Under the pieces are notes generated by a model. That model was not told where the DNA came from and made no database searches. It saw only the letters and a list, made by a program, of their open reading frames with translations. A DNA stretch of 64,000 nt, taken from Marchantia polymorpha subsp. ruderalis. Its lineage: Eukaryota; Streptophyta; Marchantiopsida; Marchantiales; Marchantiaceae. The stretch spans positions 7,152,501 to 7,216,500 of the forward strand of contig AP031356.1 of assembly GCA_037833965.1 (NCBI GenBank), in the 5' to 3' direction. Both the position numbers and the translations under genes were made by a program. This document shows, one piece after another, positions 13,202 through 25,531 of this stretch. Within the stretch, counting starts at the first letter, position 1; each line of letters starts with the position of its first letter.

Positions 13202-13284
13202 GACTGCACCTGCACCTCCCGCCACTCTGACTCGCAGCTGGGAGCGCAAGCGAACATCTGGTCTGGCCGCTCGGAAGTCCAAGA

Positions 13285-16200
13285 ATGAGGATCGCAGATC
13301 GCCAGACGATTTCGAGAAAACAACCCGAGGCCGCCACTCGTGCCATTCTCTTCCTCCTCCTCCTCCTCGCGGTTGCGCCTGTGGAGAGCTCGACTGACTC
13401 GAGAGACAGTACGTTCATTCTTTCTCCTCCTCCCCCCTCAGTCCAAATCTGTGAAATTCGTCCTCCCACGCACGCAGGCCTCTCTCTCATGCACGCGAGC
13501 AGTCTGAAATCCTTAACGGCTGCTAGCTCGAGTCGACCGTTGTTCCGGAAGTTGTTCCAGGCATGCGAGGCGCCGTCTGAGCCCCGCAGTCATCGTATTC
13601 AGTAGAACCTTCGTGCTTAGTATTTCTGGAGACATGGTCTGGATCCTAAGAGACGGAAGAAACGAACGAGCGAACGAGTCTGAGGACGTCTGAGCACCCG
13701 CAAATACGGCCACTGACAGTATCTACATCTCCATCCATCACATGCCGATTGTATACTCTCATCCGCGCGTGCGGTCTCCTACGAATTTCGCTCTAGGACT
13801 GAAGGACTGTACTCGACCATCCCTTCTCGAGTCTGTGTACAATTTCGTTCTCGGGGAAGAAGTCACGAGCGCTCTAGCTATTACTGCCGGCCGCTCCCTA
13901 TTCTGGATCTCCCTCAAAATAATACTCAACATCTGCGTTAGAGGCTGAGTACTGCAATAGAATCCTCGAGTGTACAGGTCGATGACATGTATATTGCTAT
14001 GTCGAACCCAATCGATGTTGGACCGATGTTTGCATCTTCCGGTGTCTCCGGTCGGGTACACTGTCTTATGACACCGCGCGAGTATATTATTGTTCTCTGG
14101 CTGCACGATGTTGACATTCGCATCGACTGTTGATTGGTGCACATGTACAAAACCCTCGTGCATGTACTGGCAGTTTCAGTTTCATTCGAATTTTTTAGTT
14201 CGCTCATATCGAGGTGAGAGGATATTGTGCGGAAGAATATGCAGTGACAGTGATTGAGAACTGTCGTTGTCCGTTGTCTCTGGCCCACTCATCCATCCCT
14301 CTAGTGCACACTGCGCATAGACTTTCGGATAGAGTCCTGTAAGACCTCACCATCCAAGCAGGCTTTTCACTCAGGTCAGAAAGTCAGGAGAGAAAGGGAG
14401 AAATGTTTCACGATCGCTGAGCCTACAGATGGTACGATAAAGCGTTCACGTAGATCGTAGACATCTACGAAATGCGATGTCTAGTTGACATTCTTCTGTG
14501 GATGGGTATCTCAGAACTGAACGTAGAAATGCAGGCAAGGATCGTGTGCCCTGATTACCGACCACACTTCTTCCTTGTCAGGTGGGATTATCGACTGTAG
14601 TGAACTTCTTTGCTGCAGTCATTTTCTGTCGGATTCGAGGGTCTTGGAAGGATTGTGAGCTCAGTCTCCTTTCGACTACTGTGAACGCTTGAGTCGAGAG
14701 ATCAATCATCAATTTATCGGTCTCGGAATCGTCCGATTACGAGCGTAGGTCTGCACAGCAATGAGGACCGGCCGTGGAGGCTGCGAAGTGAGGTTCTATT
14801 TGATGAGTCGAGAGGTGGTGTCGACGGCGACTCATCCTAGCAAAATGCTTATGCCTGCTTAAGCTGCGTCACGTGACGGAAAAGCAGCCGAGAAGAATCG
14901 CAGGGCGCCGTAGTGAATGCTGGGGATGAGAAACGAGAACGTCAGTTTCAGAGACAGGGCGGAACTCTATGGTCTCACCGCGATTCCACCGGACTCTTGA
15001 TAGAGAACTTCAAGCGAGATGAAGATGGAGGCTTGAAAAGTAGGTGGAGATGGATATGGCATAGAATCGGCTGGCGAACTCCTCTTGGCAAAGCATGACG
15101 CTCTGCGCGTTGGGAGTGCAAGTTATATAGTTCCCGTGGTTCTTAACGAGAAAACTACTCGAATCATTTGCGGGGAAGGCCATTTGTAGTGTTGGAATAT
15201 CGTAAAATTCCCTCAAGAATTCAAACACCATATTCAAGATTCTGATGACGTTTCACTGGATTGCAGAGGAGGCTTTATTGTACTTCAAAGGAAATTTGAG
15301 TGACCCAGAACAGAAGCTGACAAGTTGGTCCGACCTTTCTGACCCTTGCGACGATAAATGGCTAGGAGTGTTTTGCTCCAGCGGACTCTCGAACCGTGTC
15401 GTCGAGCAGCTGTAATTCATACGAACACCGCTTGCCTTTTTTTTCACCGTGAAGAGGAGAGGGGTTTATGTCCTGACAGTTTCCTGAATAGAATTCCGAA
15501 ATTGTCATCTGCGAGTAGAATCTTTCTCAATTTGGTATTTGTGTGTACGCTTCTTCTCTGCAGGTGCCTTTGGGTCTGTGTTTCTTTTGAAGTTTTCCAC
15601 GTCGAGGTCTCAGATGTTTTTCCTCATCATGCTTCGTAGCAACTGAATTGTTGGTGACACAGCTTACGTTGAAATTTAAATATTTTATGCGAATCATAAG
15701 TGCCAATGATGGATTTTCATCGGATACAGGTCTTTACCGAATCTTCAGCTCGCAGCCGATTCCGTGCCGTCTTCATTACAAAATCTCCAGAAACTGAAAT
15801 CCCTGTAAGCGAACAGTACTTTTTACGATTAGCTTGACTAGTTTGCCGTTCGTAAGTTGGATAGCAGCCTGTAGCAAAGACCAAATGCGGACAAATTAAA
15901 TTGCCCAAGAATCTGGACAGTCGTTCATTTGTCACGGTTGTAGGTCTTCACTGGATAGTGACACCCCTCAATTTTCCTCCTCGGACTGTCCACATGTCAT
16001 TTGAGGCATACGAAATCTGGGATCACTTCCTTGTCAAAGACTCAGCCACAGCTAAATGTAACTTACTTTCACTCCCTGATGTACAGGGACCTTGGAGGGA
16101 ACTACTTTACTGGTTCTATTCCAGTTTGGCTTACCAAGTTGGAAAAGTTAACATCTCTGTGAGTAATTTACTTTGCACTGCGATTTCTCTCTGGTAGTGT

Positions 16201-19200
16201 TGATAACTTCGTGTACTTTGTGATAACTTCCGCGCTTTTGTTCTTGTCAGCTGCAATCACATAGAAGCTCCCGTGACACTTTCGGCGTTACTCATTTTGA
16301 TTGAGGAGTTTTACATGATGGTGCTAAGAACGGAGAATGCTCTGATGTTTCGCAGATCTTTGGTCAATAACCAACTGTCAGGCGAAATTCCTCCCGAGCT
16401 ATCAGAGCTTTCGAAAACTCTCGAGACACTTAAAATAACAAACAATTCATTGACTGGCAACATTCCAGCAGAGATCGGAAATCTGACCCAATTGAATTTC
16501 TTGTGAGTAACTTAACGTGAGAAGTCATACGTGAATGTCACCACTTGTTTGTTCCTGCATTGGTATTCGCTTAGCTTACTTCATAAGTTTAAAATACTTA
16601 CTGCGGACTGATACATGTTTTTCCAGCGCATGCGAATCCAACAAGCTCACTGGGCCTATTCCACCGTCTTTCTCGCAGTTGAGGGCTATCGAGCACCTGT
16701 GAGTAGTCCTCGATGTATCAATTTACATTCGTAAGGCAGTAATTGGTGATAGAGTAGGCGAATTTCCACAAGTTTGTCACTCTGTTGCTGTTCGGCATTG
16801 ATTTCTACCTCACCCAACTTCATAAGAACTGTGTTTGGAAAGGACGGTGCACGTCCAGGCTGCTCCTGACTTCATCCTCATTCCTGTGCAGACACATGGA
16901 TCACAATCTGTTCACAGAGTCTTTGCCCGACGGACTTGGGAGTTTACCCAATTTGACACACATGTAAAAAACTCGCTGTTTGATCTTTCACCCACGTGTG
17001 CACTGTTCATACATTCTTGTAGCTGACCTTCCATCGTCTAATTTCAAGTTGGAGGAAAAGTGTCAGCGGAATTATTGTCAGGATCGACTAACATTCCTTT
17101 TCTATTCGTTTGTAGCGTTCTAAACGACAACCTGCTTACGGGCACCCTGCCAAACGACCTGGGAAGCTCAACAAGCCTGAAGCACCTGTATGACTTCTCT
17201 CTCCGAATCTTATAGGGGTCTGTCAGAAGTTTTTACCGCAAACAGTAAAATCTGAGGAACTATGGAATATCGATTGCTCGATTCAGTATGTCTACTGTGG
17301 ATCATAGCATGCTTGGATTGTCTCAACTATGCTGATCCTAAAAAATCCCAAAATTCTTGATGCCAGGAAGTTGGATGGCAACAAAATCTCAGGAGAGATT
17401 CCAGTTAGTTACGGTTCACTTGGGAGCATAACTGATCTGTAAGTTACGACTTGCGTATCCTAGTTTCTGTATAGAATAACTTCTTCTGGAGTCGTCAATA
17501 TGGTCTTCCCGGATGGCTAACCATCCTTATAATGCATGCAATTCAGTTCTGTTACAACTTTTGAAAGCATTTGCTTAAATCTAGCACAAAGACGGTGTAC
17601 ACGTTTGTTCGCTTTTCCAAAAGGGTTTAAGAACGTCACAGATAATTCACAGCAATCTCACCATCTTATGAGTCGATGTGTGCATTTCCAGTTTGTCGTC
17701 CTTAAGAGAGGCTAATCCAAAGCCATTAACATCAATGACTGGACCAAAAATTTTGCAGACGGCTCCGGAGCAACAGACTTAGTGGTTCGATTCCGAATTC
17801 ATTTAACAACCTGAGGACTCTGGAAGTGTTGTAAGTAATAATGTTTCTGAACTTCGGATTTCAAGTAAAGGACTTGCTTCCAAGCATGTTCGGTGTAGAA
17901 TGAAATGTATATGAATATAAACTTCATCCGAATATGAGCAGTACGCTAAGATAATGTTGACCGGTACGCTGTTCCTTTGACTTGCAACGTGGTGTTTGGT
18001 AACGTTCAAGCCCAAGAATACTTAAGAACAACGCCAGTTCAAGCTTTACCGAGTGCTTCAACACTTGATGTGGGTCTCATGTTGTGTACCTTTATACTTC
18101 TGAAGATTTGGACCTCTGATCTGGATCCCATTCTGCGCATGTTGAATGACACAGGGATCTCAGTGGAAATCCCTTAGAGAGCACTATACCTAGTTTCGAC
18201 AACATGGTCTCCATTGTCAGCTTGTAAGTGATTCATTTGTTTTCCTTCCTTTGCATTATGCTTGCTGATTTTGCCATCTTGAGATTCCAAATGTACTCAG
18301 CTAAAGAAGCATTTAAAATACAAGGTGGCCTCAGTCTTTTCGTCCATAACCTGTCCTCAATGTGATTCTCAAGAGGACTTTATTACGCAGGAGTTTGGCG
18401 GGATGCAATTTAACAGGACCAATACCCGACTCATTTTCGGACCTTTCCACTCTGGAGATTATGTAAGTTCGCCAGTTTCTCCGATGCAAACCATATCTTC
18501 AAGAGATGTGGAAGAGTTTTCTAGCTATGAGAAGAACCAAACATGTGCAAAGCACATCTAAATAATGAGAGACACCACTTTCCTGATATGATAGGCTTAT
18601 AGAAGGAAGTCAAGTCATTCTTGATCTGTCCTCTGGTAATGCCTCCTAGCATGTTTAGCCCTTGCGGGTGCTCACGTGTTAATTCTATTCCTCTTGAGCT
18701 GTCCAAGGTTTATTTCTAAAGAAAGCCCGAATGCGAATACCTTTGATTATTTTGATTTTTATGATTTCAAGCTCTTTCCCTGTCTTGATCTGTCCATGAT
18801 TCCCCAAAGGCTTTCTATATTTGTGAAACCTTTCATCAAATATACCTGTTCATGGAGCGCACAAACCTTTACGTATATCGTATTGTGTACATAGAATAAA
18901 TGAATGGTGGATTGATTTATGTTCTGTGTGCAGTGACCTGAGTCAAAACAATCTGGTTGGAACCATCCCTTCAGGTCTTGGTCTCGCCGGGAATCTTTTA
19001 TCATTGTAAGTTGCTCGGTTTTTTTTTGCACCTGTAATACCAGAGAAGCAACTTCTGATCAAGAGGCTGAAATTCGCTGACGATTGCCGTGATGAATCCT
19101 CATACAGCTCCCATGGCCTAAAATTTTCCATACTGGCTTTTTTCTCCCACTGCAGACAAATCCAGAGGAACAGTATCACCGGTTCCATTCCACAATCTTT

Positions 19201-22200
19201 ACAAAAGCCGAGTATTCAGTTTCTGTAAGTTTTGTACTTCTTACTAAGCGACATCCACGTTCATGAGTCTGCAATGTCCTGGAAACACGCTGTAGCTTTC
19301 AACTTCGTTGCGTCCTGGAGATGTGTTTCAGCTGTTTTGTCTGAGAGGTTCCCATCTAAGCTACCACGTTGAGGGCTCTTTCTTATGATAAGAATTTCGG
19401 ACAAAGACGATAAACGCTGACGGATTGGTCTTTTTTACCATGCAGCGCATACGGAAATCCACTTTGCGCAGAGAGTGAAAATCAGGCAATCAACGCCTGT
19501 GTTACACCAGATCTGACCCAAGAGGAAGTTCCACGGACATGTATCTGCCCTCAAGGAATGGCGTTTCGCCCATTTCTGCGAGAAGGTTATCCAGCTTCCG
19601 GATGCGACTGTGTAGCACCCTTGATTTTCAAACTGGACTTTCCCCAAGTGCAGCTGAACCGTTTCTCGATTGACCAACAAAATCGGTAACACTTAGTCTC
19701 AAAACTCTCATGACTCGCCGTCATTGACCAACAATATCTCAATTCTAATGTGGACAATTATTTTCTGACATGTGCATGAATTTCATGCAGGTTGGAAGAA
19801 AACGTAGCTCGAGAACTCTTTTTGGAGATCAAACAGGTCTTAATAGATCAGCCAATTTCAACTACCGGTACAGGAACTGAAGTTACCTTTTCAGTCTTTC
19901 CGCTTGTGAGTCAATCTCTAGACTATGGAACTGTCGTGCGCATACAATCCAAGTTGAATGCTCCCTATCCCGACCAGATGTGGCTGGATGGCGAATTCGG
20001 GTGGTTCAACTACTCGGTGCCACTCTTCGTTCCTCCTGTGGTTTCAGGTGTGTACTAAACTTTTCTGTCTTATCAGTTATCAGCATACGAAAGTTTTTCT
20101 CTATTTTACTTCTTAGTCCTCGTCGATGATCGGTCCCTTCTAACCGAGGAAGTAAACATACGTTCGTGGATTTTGCAGACATTTATCCTCCATTCCCTTC
20201 TGAATCAAGCAAAGGAAGCAGCTACAAGGAGAAAGTTATAAAAGCAGTGTGGATCTCAGCCCTGGTCGGTGGGCTTCTACTTGCAATAATCACAGCTGTT
20301 GTGTGCATCTTCGTCTGTCGAAGGCGGCGAAAACGCAAGAACAGGTTCCACCATTCGGAGTTCAGCGTACCATACATTCAGGGTATTGTTAACAAAAAGG
20401 GTCAGTTGATACCCAGCCAGGTCTTTGTATTTATGTATCTGTATGCGCATGGATTTTCGTATCCATGAGGAATGTCAGCAGTCCGAGGTCAGAAAACTTG
20501 TTAGAGGAAGGTGGAATGCAAAGCGCCAAAGTCATCTATGTTCATAATACGTATACACTCGAAGTTTTTTTTGAGAATGATGATAGATCACTCGCATGCT
20601 TTGGGAATGGCTCACCAGATGATTGTCTTTCTGCAGTAAAATAGGCTGTCTGTGATCCCAAGATGCATGCTCATGGGCCTTTGAATTTCTGTTATCACAA
20701 TGAGTGTCGGATGATCTTACTTGCAACTTGAACCACGGCAATGCGCAGCCACCGGTTCTTCTCCAGGATCGGCCGTCACATCTCCTGTCATGTTGCCTCG
20801 ATCAAGCACCTCACTCCAGTCTTTCGGACCTCCCGTCAAGATATATACATACGAGGAGCTAGCGGTGGCGACTGGAGATTTCGGACCCGATGGCCTCATC
20901 GGCAGTGGAGGATTTGGATCGGTTTACAGAGGTCAATTATCTGACGGTACTCTGGTAGCGGTGAAAAAACTAACGAAGAAAAACTCGAAACAAGGTGAGG
21001 CGGAGTTCCGCACCGAGGTTGAGATGATCGCGCATCAACTTCACAGTCCCCATCTGGTTCGCCTGCGAGGGTACTGCTCTCAAGGGCACGAACGGCTTCT
21101 GGTCTATGACCTGATGGGCCGAGGGAGCCTTTTCGACTACCTGAGAGGTGATGATCGAACTTTCGTTTTGGGTGTCTTCGTGCACGAGAACTGAAGTGGA
21201 AATTTGCGTGGAATGAATTGAGCCAATGTCTAACTTTTACCCTTTCAACGAATGCAGACAGTACTCGTCCACCGCCAGTCGCACTTCTGGACTGGAAAAC
21301 TCGGATCCAGATAGCCAGGGATGCCGCTGCAGGAATAAGGGTGCGTTTCCGAGTTCCTGTCTACATGTCAAAAGTGCATCCCAATTGGAAGTGTAGAGCC
21401 CAGGCCCTTTGTCCTCTGAGTCCGATTCCTCCAACTTAATGCTCGTAATGCTGTCATTTCCGCAGTTTCTTCATGAATGTAGCCCTCCTGTCGTGCATCG
21501 AGACATCAAACCGAGCAACATTCTCCTGGACGAGCAACTCAACGCGAAGGTACATACTCCAGTCTCATCTGAGCTGCCAGCAGTGACAGCAATGAATCTA
21601 CCAAATTGGTTGTGGTCCTTTCGACGTTTTTGAGGTTTTTGAGGCTTTTGAGGCCGATCTCCTGAGGCTTGATGAATTGGCTGTCGCAGGTGGCGGACTT
21701 CGGCCTGTCGAAGTCATACCCTCTACCCCAAAGTGACCATGTGACCACTCGTGTCGTGGGAACATTTGGATACTTGGCCCCAGATTACAGCATCACGGGC
21801 AAGTTGACCGTCAAAAGCGACGTTTACAGTTTTGGCGTTGTATTGCTGGAGATTATTTCCGGAAAGCACTCGACCGTCGCAGATGACACGGATGACGACA
21901 AAATCGAGCAGTTTCTCGTTCCTTGGGTTCGTAGTTTCCATCCTTACATCCATCTAGCATGCAGTAGTCAGAGTCATTGTTGCATCTGATTTGGTACAGA
22001 TTACTCGAAGAGCCGAATTATCAAGAGGGGCAGCAGCAGCACATTCCGAGAAGATTATGCTTTGATCAGCCTGAACCATCTCAGATACCAAGCACTGTCA
22101 GGAACTGCCAATTTAAGCTGTTGGTAGATACGAATTTATACACAACCCGTCTGTCCAGCCCTGTGGGCATTAGCTGACTGATTGACTGACTGGTACGGAA

Positions 22201-23408
22201 TTGGCGGGAGATGAAGTTCGTGCGTCGAGTCTGCAATGAGAGTTGGAAGGAGTCGGACTGACACTGGAATGGTGTGCTTCTGCAGGCTAAACCATTGCTC
22301 AATGACAAACAGAGAGTGCACGAAGTTCTGGACCCAGCATTGATAGGAGCATATCCGCCAAAAGGACTGATAAAAATTGCAGCGCTTGTATCCTCTTGCT
22401 TGCAACTCGATCCAGACAGACGGCCCGACATGGCGGTCGTACACAATGTTCTGAGCACCGTTTATGAAATGCCAGTTCTCACCCCCAAAGCTCGAGAGCA
22501 GGTACTTGAGGAGATGAACCACACCCAGTCGAGTGGATGTATTGATTACCTTTGGTGTGTTTGATCCAGTGCAGTCAGTAGCAGCTTACATCTTTGTTAA
22601 TTTTGAGGAGCTGCTCGGCTGAGATTCATTCCAGGTCTTGTACAGCATCAAGATAGTTCTTCTCATGCCATGTCTTTGACAATTCGTTTGCCCGCAGAGA
22701 GAAGCTTTGGTTGCGTCGACGTATGTCTTCAGGTCTCGATCAAGTTCGAGCATGCAGTCGAGTTCCATACTCACAGAGAGTTCCGGTGGTCCTGGGCTGC
22801 CAGGTCCAGGGCCCATCACGCCGCCGCCTGTAAGTTTCAGTAGCAACAGCAGTCTGAAGCTCTCGAGCACGTCCGGATTGTCGATTTCGAGTATGGTCGT
22901 CAGCAGGGGGTCACAATCGAAATCGGATGTTTACTCCGATATCATCTACAGCGAAGACCCGAGCTTGTACAACAGGTCTTCTGGACATTTATCAGGCAGA
23001 GTATCCACCAGGACATCGGAGAACTTCACTGAGAGATCCTTCCGGAAATCTGAAAACTTTGCCGAGAGGCCAGTCATATCGTCTGAGAGATTCACTGAGC
23101 GACTCTCTTGGAAACCTGAGAATTTGGCCGAGCTACCTCGTCGAGCATCCGACACTTTCGGGGAGAGGCCTCCTCGGACATCTGACTATTTTGGCGATGG
23201 ACTGTCGAGAAAATCTGAGAGTTTTGCCGAGAGGCCCCCTCGATCGTCAGACAGCTTTGGTGACAGGCAGCTAAGCCTCGGTCTGGATGCCAGACATCAA
23301 AGATCGACATCGAAATTGTCGTTCTCCTCGAGTGGTCGTCACGAAGAAAGCCCGGCCAGAAGTGATGCACCGAAGACACTAGTCCTCGACAACCTGAATC
23401 CGAGATAA
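13285..23408 (+). CDS. Leucine-rich repeat receptor-like kinase, LRR-VIII-1 type, 22 exons
   Basis: Predicted plasma-membrane receptor kinase of 1,187 residues. Exons: 13285-13408, 15267-15411, 15730-15804, 16087-16158, 16356-16502, 16627-16698, 16892-16963, 17116-17187, 17367-17438, 17759-17830, 18155-18223, 18934-19005, 19156-19224, 19446-19685, 19791-20047, 20179-20382, 20749-21147, 21258-21340, 21466-21549, 21690-21926, 22286-22501, 22698-23408. All introns are GT-AG, phases agree and the frame stays open. The product has a signal peptide with a leucine run (about 1-36), an LRRNT cap starting [10 protein letters not shown], about 12 LRRs, a Cys-containing juxtamembrane domain (about 379-543) and a membrane segment (about 568-590). 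The kinase has [12 protein letters not shown] (662), the VAVK lysine (684), HRDIKPSN (783) and DFG (803), so it should be an active RD kinase. APE reads APD. The tail carries eight 11-residue repeats. The family call is from domain order and one-LRR-per-exon structure; the ligand is unknown. Confidence 0.93.
15804..19224 (+). other. One-LRR-per-exon block of the receptor kinase
   Basis: Ten consecutive coding exons (exons 4-13) start and end at the same point of the leucine-rich repeat, splitting a leucine codon after its second base. Seven are exactly 72 bases, two are 69, and one (16356-16502) is 147 bases and carries two repeats fused. This is the expected footprint of LRR growth by exon duplication followed by one intron loss. 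The introns between them run from about 105 to 710 bases and contain no recognised element. Confidence 0.9.
23004..23267 (+). repeat. Eight tandem 33-bp units encoding an 11-residue tail repeat
   Basis: Inside the last exon of the receptor kinase. Eight units of exactly 11 codons follow one another without indels (residues about 1,054-1,141). The pattern is roughly x-x-R-x-S-[E/D]-x-F-[A/G/T]-E-R; examples are [22 protein letters not shown] and [11 protein letters not shown]. Seven of the eight units keep a serine followed by Glu or Asp, and six of these have Arg two residues before it. The nucleotide units are diverged, so the array is not a fresh slippage product. Function unknown. Confidence 0.93.
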
Positions 23409-24286
23409 CCGCGCCATATCTGCAACACGATATTTCATACCATATCCTACGTCACGGTATCAACTATTGTTTGCAGATCCAACTTCAACTCCCAAGAGAT
23501 GCAACGAGTCGTGATGATGAACGATGGCCGACTTTGCTTAACCTGTTGGACGTGAGCCCAGATCTAGGGACAGAGATCATGCGATCTGGAACCCAAGGCC
23601 ATGGTTCTCTCATGTTTAATGCGGGGAATGCAAGGTGAAACTGCCAAGTTTCATCTGGCGTATACCTCAACAGAATAAGCCTTCATCTCATCTGACGCAA
23701 GGCCTTACAGCTCGTCTGAGGGATGGTCACGACAAGAGAAAGAGTTGCACCCTGCATGCATGGGCGGGCGCAATGTAGAGTCTGTTGTTCTGGTTGTGAT
23801 GTGCACATATCGCAGTGTTCACAGGCGAGCACAAGCGAGGCCATAGCATCGTTGTGGCGCGAAGTTGGTCGCAGCGAATGCTATCTACCGCCATAACAGG
23901 TTACAGCAAGCAACCTCACAATTATGTGCCCGAAGCGTCAGGAGCTTCTGCGCTGTCCACATGTCCCTATCGAAGACCTTTTGGGTGACAGTCAGAATCA
24001 GCTCTCTAGCAGCAAGAGTTGGGTCGGTCGATTTCGTTGACAAGGACATAGTTGCCAATGCTCGCAAGCCTATACTAATTTTTGACCCGGTCTGGTCTGG
24101 CGTTAGTAAAACTTGACAGCCATAGACGTGGGGATCTTCTCCGCCGTGTGTACATTTATCATTGTTACTATATTCATATCAATGTCTCCCAGATCCTCTG
24201 AAGATTGCTTTGCGCACTAGATCGCCGACGTGACTGTGGGCTTACCAAATTAAGTCCGACCGTAGAACTATTTCTACTGCACTGAG

Positions 24287-24292
24287 AATAAA
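24287..24292 (+). terminator. Possible polyadenylation signal of the receptor kinase
   Basis: AATAAA hexamer about 880 bases after the stop codon. Plant poly(A) signals are loose and this would give a long 3' UTR, so the assignment is tentative. Confidence 0.3.
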
Positions 24293-24989
24293 GAAGTCTC
24301 TGCGTTTACTCCGATGCATGCACTACGTTCGTTTGGTTCACTACATTTCCCGGTCTGCTGTGAAATTTTGGGATGAGTGATCTTCTTTCTCTACATGAAA
24401 CATGTCGATTTGTTGATTACCCAGCCCGCGTTTGTGAAGTCTATCTTCGGAATCTGTAGTTTGATATGAAACAGAGATGAACGAATTCTATCGTCGACGA
24501 CAGTTGAACGGAAATCTGACCTTCTTATTCTTGTGGTCTCTTCCTTTCCACGTACTTTTCCGTCTCACTAGTTTTCTATACGCCTGATATGTTGGAGGTA
24601 TGGAGGTCAATTGGGTGCAAAGGCACGGACCCATGCAACCGTGACACTGATCGTCTTGTTTCAGAAATACCCTCTAAGGAAATGTGGCAATCATCCATCC
24701 AGTCCAAACGTCTCCCTCTCCATCTTTGCAGTTTTACGAGCACATCTTGCACATCGTGCATGTGGCTTTTGTATCCTGGACATATTTCTCAGGTCACAAC
24801 GATCGTTCGGTGTAGGATATGTATGCTTATCTTGGCTGCGAGATGCTCGTCCTGCGAAACGGTGTCTCTCACCAAACCGGCGAGATTTCGTTCTTCTCAC
24901 CTCGTGAAGGTGTTCTAGGTGGACCTCTGTCACTCCACACCAGAGGCCAACATTTTACTTCAAATCTGCACCCAGACTAGACCATAGCC

Positions 24990-25215
24990 ATGAGCAGCAA
25001 CCTTACCCCCCGCCCATTACAACATTACCTGTGCCCACCCATGAGTACAGGTAATGCCCACTAATGCTATTTAAACCACGCCAATTCTTAGTTGGATCTT
25101 GAAAAACACTGTCCTTATAACTACTTGTGCCCACCCATGGAAAAATAATGTCACCCAAAACCCATGAGCATGGGTGATTTTGGGCACGAGCATGGGAGTA
25201 GGCACCCATAGATTG
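24990..25215. repeat. Patch of short direct and inverted CCCATGAG/CCCACCCATG motifs
   Basis: GTGCCCACCCATG occurs twice and related CCCATGAG or CATGGG motifs recur in both orientations within about 200 bases. Examples are ACCCATGAGCATGGGT, itself a near palindrome, and GGCACCCATA. It looks like a small decayed repeat or MITE-like piece. No terminal structure is clear. Confidence 0.5.
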
Positions 25216-25472
25216 GGCTCTGTCCCACACTACACAAACACAAACAGCTCTCCAGCCCAGGCTACATTTGTGGGTGAACACTGTCCTATAACAAACAGCA
25301 AAATCGATAGGTACTCACGCTTCAGCCATCGGAAGGAAGGTTGACGTCAGAAAGCATCTTGTTCTCTTTAGGCGACGTCAGTGAACATGTTATTCGAGAG
25401 CCAACACTTGCACAACATTGGAAAATCAGAAATTTCCAAACCAGCATGCAGTCAAAAAGCCATGATAGAATT

Positions 25473-25531
25473 GATACCTTACGAGGTATCAAATCCAAAG
25501 CCAGCCTCGTAAGGTATTTTATACCTTACGA
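25473..25531. repeat. Cluster of TACCTTACGAG hairpins
   Basis: TACCTTACGAG occurs twice on the plus strand and once on the minus strand. CTCGTAAGGTAT and ATACCTTACGAG face each other across a 3-base loop (25,505-25,531), and a near palindrome GATACCTTACGAGGTATC lies 15 bases upstream. Confidence 0.85.

Larger units (their letters stand above)
11300..13284 (+). promoter_or_regulatory. GC-rich upstream region and probable 5' leader of the receptor kinase gene
   Basis: Composition becomes clearly GC-rich compared with both sides. The stretch carries two long G-runs, a (CT)15 tract and a (CTG)8 tract, and ends at the receptor kinase start codon. CT-rich tracts in 5' leaders are common in plant genes. 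Minus-strand open frames here (for example 11,498-12,073) are Ser/Arg/Pro-rich and low complexity, and I treat them as chance frames in GC-rich DNA. The transcription start cannot be placed from sequence alone. Confidence 0.5.

Noticed and set aside
21977-22177. Open frame between kinase exons 20 and 21
   Set aside because: Joining 21,926 directly to 22,286 gives an uninterrupted family-like sequence (LVPW then AKPLL), so this is intron.
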